DNA of 64,000 bases from CBDFLD01 sp965249005 (lineage in GTDB: Bacteria; Acidobacteriota; UBA6911). Every line of letters begins with the position of its first letter. Position 1 is the stretch's first letter. The DNA is taken from the NCBI GenBank assembly GCA_965249005.1, contig CBDFLD010000016.1, positions 248,001-312,000 on the forward strand. Direction: 5' to 3'. The notes beneath the pieces were generated by a model. The model had not been told where the DNA came from and ran no database searches. It saw only the letters and a list, made by a program, of their open reading frames with translations. The position numbers and the translations under genes were made by a program. Positions 8,920 to 17,745 of this stretch are shown here, in pieces.

Positions 8920-10287
8920 ATGACCAATACCAGCAAGTTCTCCTGCGTCATTCTCTGGATCCTGGGCCTAGCCGTCGGCCCGTTGTGGCCGCAAGCGCAG
9001 CGTCTCGCCGATCACGTCGTGCTGATCTCCATTGACGGCCTCAGGCCGGAGTTCTACCTCGACTCGCGCTGGCCTGCTCCGAGGATTCGGCAAATGGCGG
9101 ACGCCGGTGTCCACGCGAAATCTGTACGGGGAGTGTTCCCTACCGTGACCTATCCCTCTCACACTACGATGCTCACGGGGGCGCTGCCCGCGCGCCATGG
9201 AATCTACTACAACACCCCCTTCGAGCCCGACGGCCAAACGGGACGATGGTACTGGGAAGAGTCTTTCATTCGGATCCCCACGCTTTGGGATGCGCTACGC
9301 CAGGCAGGGCTTCAAAGCGCCAGTATCGCATGGCCCGCGTCAGTTGGGGCTCCCATCGACCGAAATGTTCCCGAGTACTGGTCGCTACAGCAAACCGGGG
9401 ATCCACTGCAAGCTCTGCGCGAGGTGACAGCGCCGTCCAATCTCTGGGTGGAAATAGAAACCATGGCCACTGGACGGCTGACAGCAGCGAACTTCACATC
9501 GGAGCACATGACACGAGACGATCATGTGGCGATGGCCGCCGCCTACTTGCTCGAAACGTATCGCCCGACCCTGCTGACCGTTCATTTGCTGGCCACCGAC
9601 GAGTTTCAGCACCAGGCCGGGCGCGAAGTGCCAATCGTCGAACTGGCAGTTGCCACGGTCGACCGGAGCGTAAGTCAGATCGTCGAGGCAGCGGAAAGAG
9701 CCGGCATCGCGCAGCGCACTGCCTTCATCATCACCGGCGATCATGGTTTCATCAACGTGCACACAGCCCTGGCTCCCAACGTTTGGCTGGCAAGAGAAGG
9801 CCTGATGGAGGCGAAAGCAAATCGCGGGCGCTGGCGCGCCACATTCCACAGCGCGGGCGGATCGGCCTTTTTGCACATCAAGGACCCTGGAGACGCGGCG
9901 GCACTGGATCGAGTAAGAGAACTGCTGGCGGGGCTGCCCAGGAAGCATCGCCGCCTTTTCGAGATCATCGAACAAGAGGACCTGCAGCGTTTGGGCGCGG
10001 ATCCCTCGGCCGCACTGGCGCTCGACGGCATTGCGGGCGTGCACTTCACATCGTCCCCGTCCGGTCCCGTCCTGCGGGAATCGAATGGGGGAACCCATGG
10101 TTGTCATCCCGATAGGGCACAAATCCTGACGGGCTTCATAGGTTGGGGAGCCGGCTTTCGATCCGGGCGCTCCGCGGATCGTCTCGGGCTGGAGGACGTA
10201 GCTCCGATCATCGCCCATCTCCTTGGACTGTCCTTTGATGCTCCGGACGGCGTGGTGCCCCGAGGTCTTGTAGAACCGCGGCCATGA
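8920..10287 (+). CDS. Exported ectonucleotide pyrophosphatase/phosphodiesterase-type enzyme
   Basis: A 455-residue member of the alkaline-phosphatase/NPP superfamily with an N-terminal signal peptide (hydrophobic residues 9-22, then PQAQR). ATG 8920 is chosen because the signal peptide begins there; an upstream in-frame extension to 8713 overlaps the previous gene. Metal and nucleophile residues visible are D39 in LISIDGLRPEF, T77 in VTYPSHTTMLTG, D and H in TDEFQH, D and H in ITGDHGF, and a late H in GGTHGCHP. It likely hydrolyses phosphodiester or pyrophosphate bonds in the periplasm. Its stop overlaps the start of the SDR gene (ATGA). Confidence 0.87.
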   Translation: MTNTSKFSCVILWILGLAVGPLWPQAQRLADHVVLISIDGLRPEFYLDSRWPAPRIRQMADAGVHAKSVRGVFPTVTYPSHTTMLTGALPARHGIYYNTPFEPDGQTGRWYWEESFIRIPTLWDALRQAGLQSASIAWPASVGAPIDRNVPEYWSLQQTGDPLQALREVTAPSNLWVEIETMATGRLTAANFTSEHMTRDDHVAMAAAYLLETYRPTLLTVHLLATDEFQHQAGREVPIVELAVATVDRSVSQIVEAAERAGIAQRTAFIITGDHGFINVHTALAPNVWLAREGLMEAKANRGRWRATFHSAGGSAFLHIKDPGDAAALDRVRELLAGLPRKHRRLFEIIEQEDLQRLGADPSAALALDGIAGVHFTSSPSGPVLRESNGGTHGCHPDRAQILTGFIGWGAGFRSGRSADRLGLEDVAPIIAHLLGLSFDAPDGVVPRGLVEPRP

Positions 10288-11135
10288 ACATGCGAGGCAA
10301 AGTCTGTCTTGTTACGGGTGCCAATGCCGGAATCGGCGGCGCTACCGCAATGGGCTTGGCCCGGAGGGATGCCACGGTTTTTTTGGTGTGTCGCAATCGC
10401 GCCCGCGGGGAAGATGCAAAGGCCCAAATCTTGCAGGCGACTGGCAATACCTCCGTCCATTTGTTGATCGCTGATCTGTCCTCACAGTCTTCCATTCGCG
10501 CGCTCGCGGCAGAGTTTCGGGAAAGATCGGAGCGGCTGCACGTTCTGATCAACAATGCCGGCATCATCACGAAAAACCGAATGGCGACCAAAGACCGTCT
10601 CGAAATGCAACTGGCCGTCAACCACCTTGCCCCTTTTCTGATCACGCACCTGTTGCTCGGCACCCTTACAAAAAGCGCACCGGCGCGGATCATCAACCTC
10701 GCCTCGGAGGCCCACAAGGGTCACAGCATCGACTTCGACGATCTACAATCCCAAGCGAGCTACAGTCACACACGAACCTACGGCCGAACCAAATTGGCAA
10801 ACGTCCTCTTCGCCTATGAGCTCGCCCGCAGGCTGGAGGGGACAAATGTCACCGCGAACTGTTTGCACCCGGGCGTCATCGGCACGAAGCTGCTCAATGA
10901 CTACCTGGGAACTCCCCAGCCACTTCGGTTCGTGGCAAAGAGCGTGTTTGGAAGTCTGGAAAAAGGAGCGGATACCAGCCTGTACCTTGCGACCGAGCCG
11001 GCACCCGGGCAGGTGAGTGGAAAGTACTTCATCAAACGAAAGGCGGTTCCCTCGTCCGCCCAGTCCTACGAACTGCAAACGGCGCTGAAGCTGTGGCAAG
11101 TGAGTGTCGACCTTACCGCAGGAGATCGGCACTGA
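10284..11135 (+). CDS. Short-chain dehydrogenase/reductase, retinol-dehydrogenase-like
   Basis: A 283-residue SDR with the nucleotide-binding motif TGANAGIG at residues 11-18, NNAG at 90-93, the catalytic serine S141, and Y166/K170 in YGRTK. The layout, including HPGVIGTKL after the active site, resembles the RDH11-14/WWOX-type subgroup rather than FabG. It is translationally coupled to the upstream phosphodiesterase through a 4-base overlap. No substrate can be named. Confidence 0.85.
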   Translation: MNMRGKVCLVTGANAGIGGATAMGLARRDATVFLVCRNRARGEDAKAQILQATGNTSVHLLIADLSSQSSIRALAAEFRERSERLHVLINNAGIITKNRMATKDRLEMQLAVNHLAPFLITHLLLGTLTKSAPARIINLASEAHKGHSIDFDDLQSQASYSHTRTYGRTKLANVLFAYELARRLEGTNVTANCLHPGVIGTKLLNDYLGTPQPLRFVAKSVFGSLEKGADTSLYLATEPAPGQVSGKYFIKRKAVPSSAQSYELQTALKLWQVSVDLTAGDRH

Positions 11136-11144
11136 ATGTGATCC

Positions 11145-12539
11145 TCACGCCTCCTGCTTCATCAATTGTACGAGCTGAGTTACAGTCTCCTTGGCATCAC
11201 CAAGGACCATCATGGTTTTCTCGAAATAAAAGAGCTCGTTGTCCTCACCTGCAAAGCCGGGGTTGAGACTGCGTTTGCAAACGATGGTCGACTGCGCCTT
11301 GTCGACATCCAAGATGGGCATCCCGAAAAGCGGACTGTCCTTCTTGGATCGCGCCGCCGGGTTGACCACATCGTTGGCCCCAATCACCAGGGCCACGTCG
11401 GTGTTCTGAAAGTCGTCGTTGATTTGATCCATCTCGTGCAGCAAGTCGTAAGACACGTTGGCCTCGGCGAGCAGGACGTTCATGTGTCCTGGCATGCGGC
11501 CCGCCACCGGATGGATCGCGTATCCCACCTTGGTCCCGCGCGCTGTCAGGATGGACGCCAGCTCATGCAGAACGTGCTGCGCCTGAGCCACGGCAAGCCC
11601 GTAACCCGGCACGATAAGAACCGATCCGGCGTTTTCCAACATTAAAGCTGCATCCTCCGGGGTATAACGGATCACGGGAGGTCGGTCCGCGACCGGGCCA
11701 GCCGATTCGTAGTCGGCCCCCACGCCGGCAAACAGCACGTTGGCGAGCGAACGGTTCATCGCCTTGCACATGATCTGAGTCAAGATGATTCCCGAGGCGC
11801 CTACCAGCGTTCCGCTGATGATCAGCACGTTGTTTGAAAGAACAAAACCAGTGGCTGCCGCCGCCAGGCCGGAATAGGAGTTCAGCAACGAAATCACGAC
11901 AGGCATGTCCGCTCCGCCGATGGGAATCACGCTGGTAACTCCGAGGATCGCTGCAATCGCCACAATCGCCGCGAGAAAGATCGTCTGGGTGGGATCGACA
12001 ACAAATATCGCGCCGAGGGCCAAGAGCGCAATCAACAGAGCCGCATTCAGCTGCTTTTGAAACGGGTACAGGATCGGGGCCCCGCGCATGATCCCTTGGA
12101 GTTTTGCAAAAGCAACGACACTGCCGGTAAAGGTAACCGAACCGATCAACAGGCTCGCAATGATCGTCAGCCACAAATCAACGCCGGAGCTATGGATCGT
12201 TTTGCTGTCGGCAGAGACGCGCAGATACTCAGCGTATGCGACCAGCGCGGAGGCACAGCCACCGAATCCATTCAGCAGCCCCACCATCTGGGGCATCGCC
12301 GTCATTTGGACCTTTCGAGCCAGCGTCGCTCCGACGGCCGCACCAACCACAATCCCCGCCAGGATGTAGGTGAAGTCGATGATCCGCTTGTCGGCCAGGG
12401 TGACCACAACGGCAAGGAGCATTCCGCAGGCCCCGAGCAGATTACCGCGTCGGGCCGTCCGGGGAGAGCCCAGAAGCTTGAGCCCTAGGACGAAAAGTAC
12501 GGATGCAACAAGATAGCAAAACTCGGTCCAGTAGCTCAT
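11145..12539 (-). CDS. pntB: NAD(P) transhydrogenase subunit beta
   Basis: A 464-residue inner-membrane protein. The N-terminal half carries about nine transmembrane helices (proton channel, domain II). The C-terminal 180 residues form the NADP-binding domain III, with VPGYGLAVAQAQH and VGYAIHPVAGRMPGHMNVLL. PntB with PntA passes hydride from NADH to NADP+ driven by proton influx. It is the last gene of a three-gene minus-strand operon, starting 7 bases after pntAB. Confidence 0.96.
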   Translation of the reverse strand: MSYWTEFCYLVASVLFVLGLKLLGSPRTARRGNLLGACGMLLAVVVTLADKRIIDFTYILAGIVVGAAVGATLARKVQMTAMPQMVGLLNGFGGCASALVAYAEYLRVSADSKTIHSSGVDLWLTIIASLLIGSVTFTGSVVAFAKLQGIMRGAPILYPFQKQLNAALLIALLALGAIFVVDPTQTIFLAAIVAIAAILGVTSVIPIGGADMPVVISLLNSYSGLAAAATGFVLSNNVLIISGTLVGASGIILTQIMCKAMNRSLANVLFAGVGADYESAGPVADRPPVIRYTPEDAALMLENAGSVLIVPGYGLAVAQAQHVLHELASILTARGTKVGYAIHPVAGRMPGHMNVLLAEANVSYDLLHEMDQINDDFQNTDVALVIGANDVVNPAARSKKDSPLFGMPILDVDKAQSTIVCKRSLNPGFAGEDNELFYFEKTMMVLGDAKETVTQLVQLMKQEA

Positions 12540-12546
12540 GAAATCG

Positions 12547-12846
12547 TCAGCCTACTCGTTTCTTGGGATCTCGTTTGAACATTCCCAGCATTCGATCCGT
12601 TACCATGAAACCCGCAACAGCGTTGATGGTTGCCAGAATGACCGCTACCAGGCCTAGCACAACGCTGGTCTTCGCGTGTCCCTCTCCCGCGGCTATGAGC
12701 GAGCCGACGAGGGTAATACCGGAAATCGCGTTCGAGCCGGACATCAGGGGCGTGTGCAATAGCGGCGGCACCTTGCTGATCAATTCGAAGCCGAGTAGAA
12801 CCGCCAGAACAAAAACGTAAATCGAGACCAAAAGCGCGTCGGTCAT
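12547..12846 (-). CDS. pntAB: NAD(P) transhydrogenase subunit alpha, membrane part
   Basis: A 99-residue protein with three to four hydrophobic helices and the block GSNAISGITLVGSL, typical of the membrane segment that in E. coli is fused to the C-terminus of PntA. The ATG at 12846 overlaps the stop of pntAA by four bases and is the natural start; an upstream extension would lie inside pntAA. The split alpha subunit (pntAA plus pntAB) is the arrangement seen in many bacteria outside the enterics. Confidence 0.94.
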   Translation of the reverse strand: MTDALLVSIYVFVLAVLLGFELISKVPPLLHTPLMSGSNAISGITLVGSLIAAGEGHAKTSVVLGLVAVILATINAVAGFMVTDRMLGMFKRDPKKRVG

Positions 12847-14003
12847 GTCGTAGAACCTCCATGCTCCAGCATCTTTCGAACCTGTTCGTTGAGGACTCGG
12901 CCATCGTGAGTCATACACGTACCCGCGACTATCTCATCCGAGAGGTCGAGGGTGTCCGCATCTTTCGGGTAGAGGTGCAGGAAGAGGTCCGTGATGTTTT
13001 TCCCGTACATTTGGCTCGAATGAACGGGAAGCGCGGCCGGAAGGTTGACCGGCCCCATGATACAGACCCCATGGTGCTCCACAACCTTGTCCATCTCGGT
13101 ACGCTCGCAGTTTCCGCCCTGTTCGGCGGCGAGATCGACAATGATCGATCCCGGTCGGAGGTGCTCGACCATCTTGGAAGTAATCAGCAGCGGGGCGCGT
13201 TTGCCGAAGATCTGCGCGGTCGTTATGACGACATCGACTTTGGACAATCGCGCAAGAATCACCTTGCGCTCCCGCTCGATGAATTCCTGGCCTTGTTCCT
13301 TGGCGTAGCCTCCTGCTGTTTCAACATCTTCGGGAACTTCCATGTCGATGAAGCTAGCCCCCAGACTCTGGACTTGTTCTCGCACGGCTGGACGAGGATC
13401 AAACGCCTCGACCTTCGCCCCCAGGCGCTTCGCGGTCGCGATGGCCTGCAATCCCGCAACCCCCACTCCCAGGACAAAGACGTTCGCGGGCGCCACGGTT
13501 CCGGCGGCCGTCATCAGCAACGGAAACATCTTCGGGAGCTTGTCGGCGGCCATCAGTACGGCCTTGTAGCCCGCGATCGTGGCCATGGAGCTCAGTGCGT
13601 CCATGCTCTGGGCACGGGAAATACGTGGCACGTACTCCATTGAGAATGCCGTGACCTTCCGCTCGCGGAGCACCTGAATGAGATCGGGATTGGCCAGGGG
13701 TGACAAAAAACCGACCAGGATCCCATTCTCCTTCACCAGGCTGGCCTCGTGAACCCCGACGGCCGGGTGGTTTGTGGGAGCCTGAACCTTCAGAATCACG
13801 TCCGATGATTCGTAGAGCGAACGGACGTCACAAATGCGGGCGCCGGCGTCCACATACTCCTGGTCGTTGTGAGAAGACGCAATCCCCGCTTCATTCTCAA
13901 CCAGGACCTCATGATCTTGCCGCGTCAAGGACACGACGAGTTTTGGAATCACGGATACCCGTGTTTCGCCAGGCACAATCTCCTTTGGAATACCGATCCT
14001 CAA
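12843..14003 (-). CDS. pntAA: NAD(P) transhydrogenase subunit alpha, NAD-binding part
   Basis: A 386-residue cytoplasmic domain I, homologous to alanine dehydrogenase. It has MRIGIPKEI at the N-terminus, VLGVGVAGLQAIATAKRLGA as NAD-binding Rossmann segment, and IVDLAAEQGGNCE near residues 287-299. It is the first gene of the pntAA-pntAB-pntB operon. The 156 bases between it and the Kdo hydroxylase gene probably contain its promoter; no clear boxes were picked out. Confidence 0.95.
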   Translation of the reverse strand: MRIGIPKEIVPGETRVSVIPKLVVSLTRQDHEVLVENEAGIASSHNDQEYVDAGARICDVRSLYESSDVILKVQAPTNHPAVGVHEASLVKENGILVGFLSPLANPDLIQVLRERKVTAFSMEYVPRISRAQSMDALSSMATIAGYKAVLMAADKLPKMFPLLMTAAGTVAPANVFVLGVGVAGLQAIATAKRLGAKVEAFDPRPAVREQVQSLGASFIDMEVPEDVETAGGYAKEQGQEFIERERKVILARLSKVDVVITTAQIFGKRAPLLITSKMVEHLRPGSIIVDLAAEQGGNCERTEMDKVVEHHGVCIMGPVNLPAALPVHSSQMYGKNITDLFLHLYPKDADTLDLSDEIVAGTCMTHDGRVLNEQVRKMLEHGGSTT

Positions 14004-14159
14004 GACCGCCTCCTAGAGTTTACGTAGCGCAGCACAGAAGCCCTAAAGTAGTGATTTGCCCGGAGAACATCAAATGCTTTCTCTCCATTGCTCGTGGAGG
14101 CATACGACAGGCCGGAACACTCGGACACATCTCGTCCCGCTTGTCCCAGCCCCGCTTGT

Positions 14160-15158
14160 TCAGGCCCCACTTGTTGCTTCCGGTTCCGGACCGAGGGGAA
14201 ACCCGCCAGCCTGCTCTAGAATCCGGATGGGAGCTAGCTCGGGAAGGAGCATCTGGCTTCGAGATACGATGAACGTCATTTCAAGCGCAAACTGCCCGGA
14301 AAGTACCGCGTGCGGCACCATGTCGGTGAACACGATCCAGCAGGAATCGGGTGGGAACTCCCAGCGAAACTTCTCGCACTTTGTTTGATAGTCTTCGTTC
14401 GCTTTCAAATAGTCGTGGAAGCGCAACATGAAAACATCGTAACGGGATCGCCTCGGGATGCGGTTTCCGGCGATACGCTTGAGTCCCCAGGACAGATGTT
14501 CCGTCCACCTCTCGCGGAAGGCGGCACGGCACTCACGGGGGGACGGGCTGACCGGTAAACCCGCGTTAGCCGCATACCGGGGCACCAGGAAATCCATACC
14601 TTGCCCGGTCAACCAGACACGCGGCTCGGACGGATGCAGGTTGGTGAAAAAACGCAGAATGCGGTGTCCAAGGGTGGGCCGGCTGGGGAAGGCATCCACG
14701 TGCAACAAGTCGTTGCGTGACCGCGGTGAAAGCGCTCTGCCCTTTTCTTCGATCGGCCGAAAGCTCGCGTAATCCAGCCACCACGCTCGAGCGTACCAGG
14801 GAAAGACTCCTTGCATCCACTCGATGACGCTGGAAGAGTAGTTAGCGAGCACCTGGCGCATCCGCTCGCTTGTGGCCGCGCCGGCACGACCAAATCCGGT
14901 GAGAGAGTTCTCTCGCACTCGATAGGCAATGTTTTTGTGGTAGGCCGCCGAGGACTGCGTCTGCGCCAGAAGAAAACGGCGATCCTCCGGAGGAATCGTG
15001 AACGGTGTCGATGGGAGGTATACAATATTCCCCCGTTCCAGCTCGCGGCAGGCCTCTCTGGCGCTACCCGTCGGGCCTGGTCCCGAAGGGCCCCAATCGA
15101 GTAAGATCCGTTTCATCAGCTCCGGTCCATTTCGGTCATCCCCCATGATCGCACTCAC
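14160..15158 (-). CDS. kdoO: Kdo hydroxylase family protein (Fe(II)-dependent dioxygenase)
   Basis: A protein of up to 332 residues resembling 3-deoxy-D-manno-octulosonic acid 3-hydroxylase, which converts Kdo in lipid A inner core to Ko. A plausible iron triad is H153 and D155 in LLHVDAFPSRP and H283 in DMVPHAVLSG. HRILRFFTNLHP follows the first motif as in the family. The start is uncertain: GTG 15158, an internal ATG five codons on, or ATG 15116 are all possible. If correct, it shows an outer membrane with Kdo-containing lipopolysaccharide. Identification is by recognition of motifs, not alignment. Confidence 0.75.
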   Translation of the reverse strand: MSAIMGDDRNGPELMKRILLDWGPSGPGPTGSAREACRELERGNIVYLPSTPFTIPPEDRRFLLAQTQSSAAYHKNIAYRVRENSLTGFGRAGAATSERMRQVLANYSSSVIEWMQGVFPWYARAWWLDYASFRPIEEKGRALSPRSRNDLLHVDAFPSRPTLGHRILRFFTNLHPSEPRVWLTGQGMDFLVPRYAANAGLPVSPSPRECRAAFRERWTEHLSWGLKRIAGNRIPRRSRYDVFMLRFHDYLKANEDYQTKCEKFRWEFPPDSCWIVFTDMVPHAVLSGQFALEMTFIVSRSQMLLPELAPIRILEQAGGFPLGPEPEATSGA

Positions 15159-15250
15159 AGATCGAAAGAATCAACGCGAATCATTCCACCCTACCCGCAA
15201 CCTCGCGATCAAGCACCGTCTTGTTGCCGATCCTCTGCTACCGACCCTCG

Positions 15251-16777
15251 CTATTGTTCCAGGCCACGGAGCTCACGACAGAACTCCTCCGCCACCTTGG
15301 CCGGTGACAGCCCGCTTTGGTCGACGGCCAGATTCATGCGTCGCATGCGTACCGCGCTCACTTTACCGCTGAGCTCGCGCAAGGCATCGACCACGTCGGG
15401 TTGATCCCGCACCAGGCGATGATTGGTCAGAATAACGGCATCGTACGGAGGAATCACCTGCCGATCATCTTCGAGCAAACTGATCTCGAACGCTTCGATC
15501 CGACCATCGGTCGAGAACGCTGTGATGACGTCCACCTCTCCACTGGCTACCGCCTGGTACATGAGTGAAGAGTCCATGCTCCGCTGATCTGCAAAATCCA
15601 ATCCGTATGCGCTCTTGACGGCGTCCCACTCCGGGCGACCGAAGAATTCGTAGTCGCCCCCGATCGACATGCGTCCGGCAAAGGCTCCTAGATCGCCGAT
15701 GGTTCGGATCCCGAGCTCGAGAGCTTGCCGGCGGCGCATACCGAAGGCGTAGGTATTCTCGAAGCCTAGCGCTCCGACGAGAGTCACATCGTGCCGCTCG
15801 GCCAGGAAACGTTCCGTTTCTTGCAGTACCTCCTTTCGCTCTTTCGGCACCTCGTCCCGCTTCATGATCGTCGCCCAAATGGTGCCGGAGTAGTCGACAT
15901 ACACGTCGATCTCTCCGGAGGCGAGCGCATCGAAAGCGACGGTCGATCCCAGCGATGGAATGATTTCGACCCTGTTTCCCGTGCGCGTCTCGATCTGCCG
16001 AGCGAGGACCTCACTCAGTATGTACTGCTCCGTGAACGTCTTGGCTCCCATCCGGATCGGAGCGGAGCCATCCCAGAATTGCTGGGCCATCGTCAAACCC
16101 GAGTAGCCATAGAGGGCCAAAAATACCGCGAGAACGGCGGTGATGAGAGTTCTGCTCCGGCGGCGCACCCCAACTTCCAGACCCCGGACCAGGGAATCGA
16201 GTGAGAGCGCGAGCAGAGCTGCCGAGATACAACCCACCATCACCGCCGTGTAGTTCCGGGTTTGCAACCCCGTGAAGATATAGTTTCCCAGACTCGGCGC
16301 TCCCACGGGGGTCGACAGGGTTGCCATCCCAACCGTCCATACGGTCGAGGTTCGAATTCCGGCGACGATCACGGGCAGAGACAGGGGCAACTCGACTTTC
16401 CACAGTTGCTGCGAGCGCGTCATTCCTACTCCCTGCGCCGCCTCGATGTAAGCGGGATCGACAGAACCAATACCGGCAACCGTGTTTCTCAGGATCGGAA
16501 GCACGGAATACAAAAACAGAGCAATGATGGCGGGAAGAAAGCCGATGCTCCTCAGATTCAGCGCCGCCAGAAGCGGAACCATGATCGCCAGCAGTGCCAG
16601 ACCCGGCATGGTTTGGATGATGCTAGCGACGCCGAGAATCGGCTGCTCCAGCCAGCGGATACGTGTGGCAGCAACCCCCAGCGGCACACTCAACCCAATG
16701 CCCAACAGAAGTGCCACAAGGGTCAATTGAAGGTGCGCGGTCAAGTATTCCGGAAGAAGCGCCAACTGATCGCTCAA
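15251..16777 (-). CDS. Quaternary-amine ABC transporter, fused permease and substrate-binding protein
   Basis: A 508-residue fusion of the OpuB/ProW-ProX (EgtU-like) type. Residues about 1-215 are a permease with roughly six helices and the EAA-loop segment EAAQGVGMTRSQQLWKVELP. Residues about 235-508 form an OpuAC-type binding domain (GAKTFTEQYILSEVLARQIE). Likely ligands are glycine betaine, choline, carnitine or ergothioneine. Its start overlaps the end of the upstream ATPase gene by four bases, so the two form one operon. Such fusions tether the binding domain to the outer face of the inner membrane. Confidence 0.9.
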   Translation of the reverse strand: MSDQLALLPEYLTAHLQLTLVALLLGIGLSVPLGVAATRIRWLEQPILGVASIIQTMPGLALLAIMVPLLAALNLRSIGFLPAIIALFLYSVLPILRNTVAGIGSVDPAYIEAAQGVGMTRSQQLWKVELPLSLPVIVAGIRTSTVWTVGMATLSTPVGAPSLGNYIFTGLQTRNYTAVMVGCISAALLALSLDSLVRGLEVGVRRRSRTLITAVLAVFLALYGYSGLTMAQQFWDGSAPIRMGAKTFTEQYILSEVLARQIETRTGNRVEIIPSLGSTVAFDALASGEIDVYVDYSGTIWATIMKRDEVPKERKEVLQETERFLAERHDVTLVGALGFENTYAFGMRRRQALELGIRTIGDLGAFAGRMSIGGDYEFFGRPEWDAVKSAYGLDFADQRSMDSSLMYQAVASGEVDVITAFSTDGRIEAFEISLLEDDRQVIPPYDAVILTNHRLVRDQPDVVDALRELSGKVSAVRMRRMNLAVDQSGLSPAKVAEEFCRELRGLEQ

Positions 16778-17550
16778 AGCGGGGTATCCTCGAGAAGACT
16801 GTCCACGATCTGTGCCTGGCGTCTTGGCGCTCCCATCAGCTGTTTGACGTAGGAGTCCGCCGGCGCGCGCATGAGCTCTCTGGGAGGCCCAATCTGAACG
16901 AGGCAGCCCTCGTTCATCACGGCGATTCGATCGCCGAGTAGCAACGCCTCGACCATATCGTGAGTGACGAAAATCGCCGTGATGGAAAGTCTTGCGCGGA
17001 GATCCAAAAAGAAACGCTGCAGGCGATCTCGGGTCAAGGGATCCAAGGCTCCGAAAGGCTCATCCAGCAGCATGATATGGGGCTCGGCGGCAAGAGCCCG
17101 GGCTACCCCCACGCGCTGCTGCTGGCCTCCCGAGAGCTCTGTTGGCCACCGATCCCGCATGGAATGCTCGAGCTCTACCATCTCGAGTAACGAATCGACC
17201 TTCTCCTTTATCCAGCCAGCTTCACGACCTAGAAGCGATGGGGTGATGGCGATATTCTCTGCGACGGTCATATGCGGAAACAAGCCCACCTTTTGGAACA
17301 CATACCCAATACTCCGCCGGACAACATGGGCAGCTAGATCCTGGACGTTGTTGCCGTCGAGCAGCACGATACCCGCCGTGGGCTCAATGATGCGATTGAC
17401 CATCTTCAAGGTCGTGGTTTTTCCGGATCCGGATCCTCCCAGAAGAACCACGAGCTCGCCCTCGTCCACCTTCAGCGACAAGTTGTCGACCACCTTGACG
17501 CCGCCGTAGGACTTCGTTACGTCTTGAAATTCGATTCTGGTCTTTCTCAT
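16774..17550 (-). CDS. Quaternary-amine ABC transporter ATP-binding protein
   Basis: A 258-residue ABC ATPase with Walker A GGSGSGKTT at residues 38-46, signature LSGGQQQRVGVARAL, Walker B IMLLDEPFGALD and the switch histidine in IFVTHDMVEA. ATG 17550 begins the conserved N-terminus (MRKTRIEFQDVTKSYGG). It lacks the C-terminal CBS domains found in some OpuA/ProV proteins. It energises the fused permease/binding protein encoded immediately downstream. Confidence 0.92.
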   Translation of the reverse strand: MRKTRIEFQDVTKSYGGVKVVDNLSLKVDEGELVVLLGGSGSGKTTTLKMVNRIIEPTAGIVLLDGNNVQDLAAHVVRRSIGYVFQKVGLFPHMTVAENIAITPSLLGREAGWIKEKVDSLLEMVELEHSMRDRWPTELSGGQQQRVGVARALAAEPHIMLLDEPFGALDPLTRDRLQRFFLDLRARLSITAIFVTHDMVEALLLGDRIAVMNEGCLVQIGPPRELMRAPADSYVKQLMGAPRRQAQIVDSLLEDTPL

Positions 17551-17745
17551 GAGCGTGCTTGCGTGCCCTACGGTAGAGTCTGAAAAAGCCTTCCGCAAGG
17601 AGAAAACTACACCCGGGCTGGGCGCCAATCGCGTTAGCGGCAGATTCCAGATGAGGATGAACCGAGCAGCGGGCTATGAATGAACCGGGTGATGAGCCGC
17701 GAAGGCGCTGTCTGCGTCAGGGAAAGTGCGGGGGACGGTGAGCGG

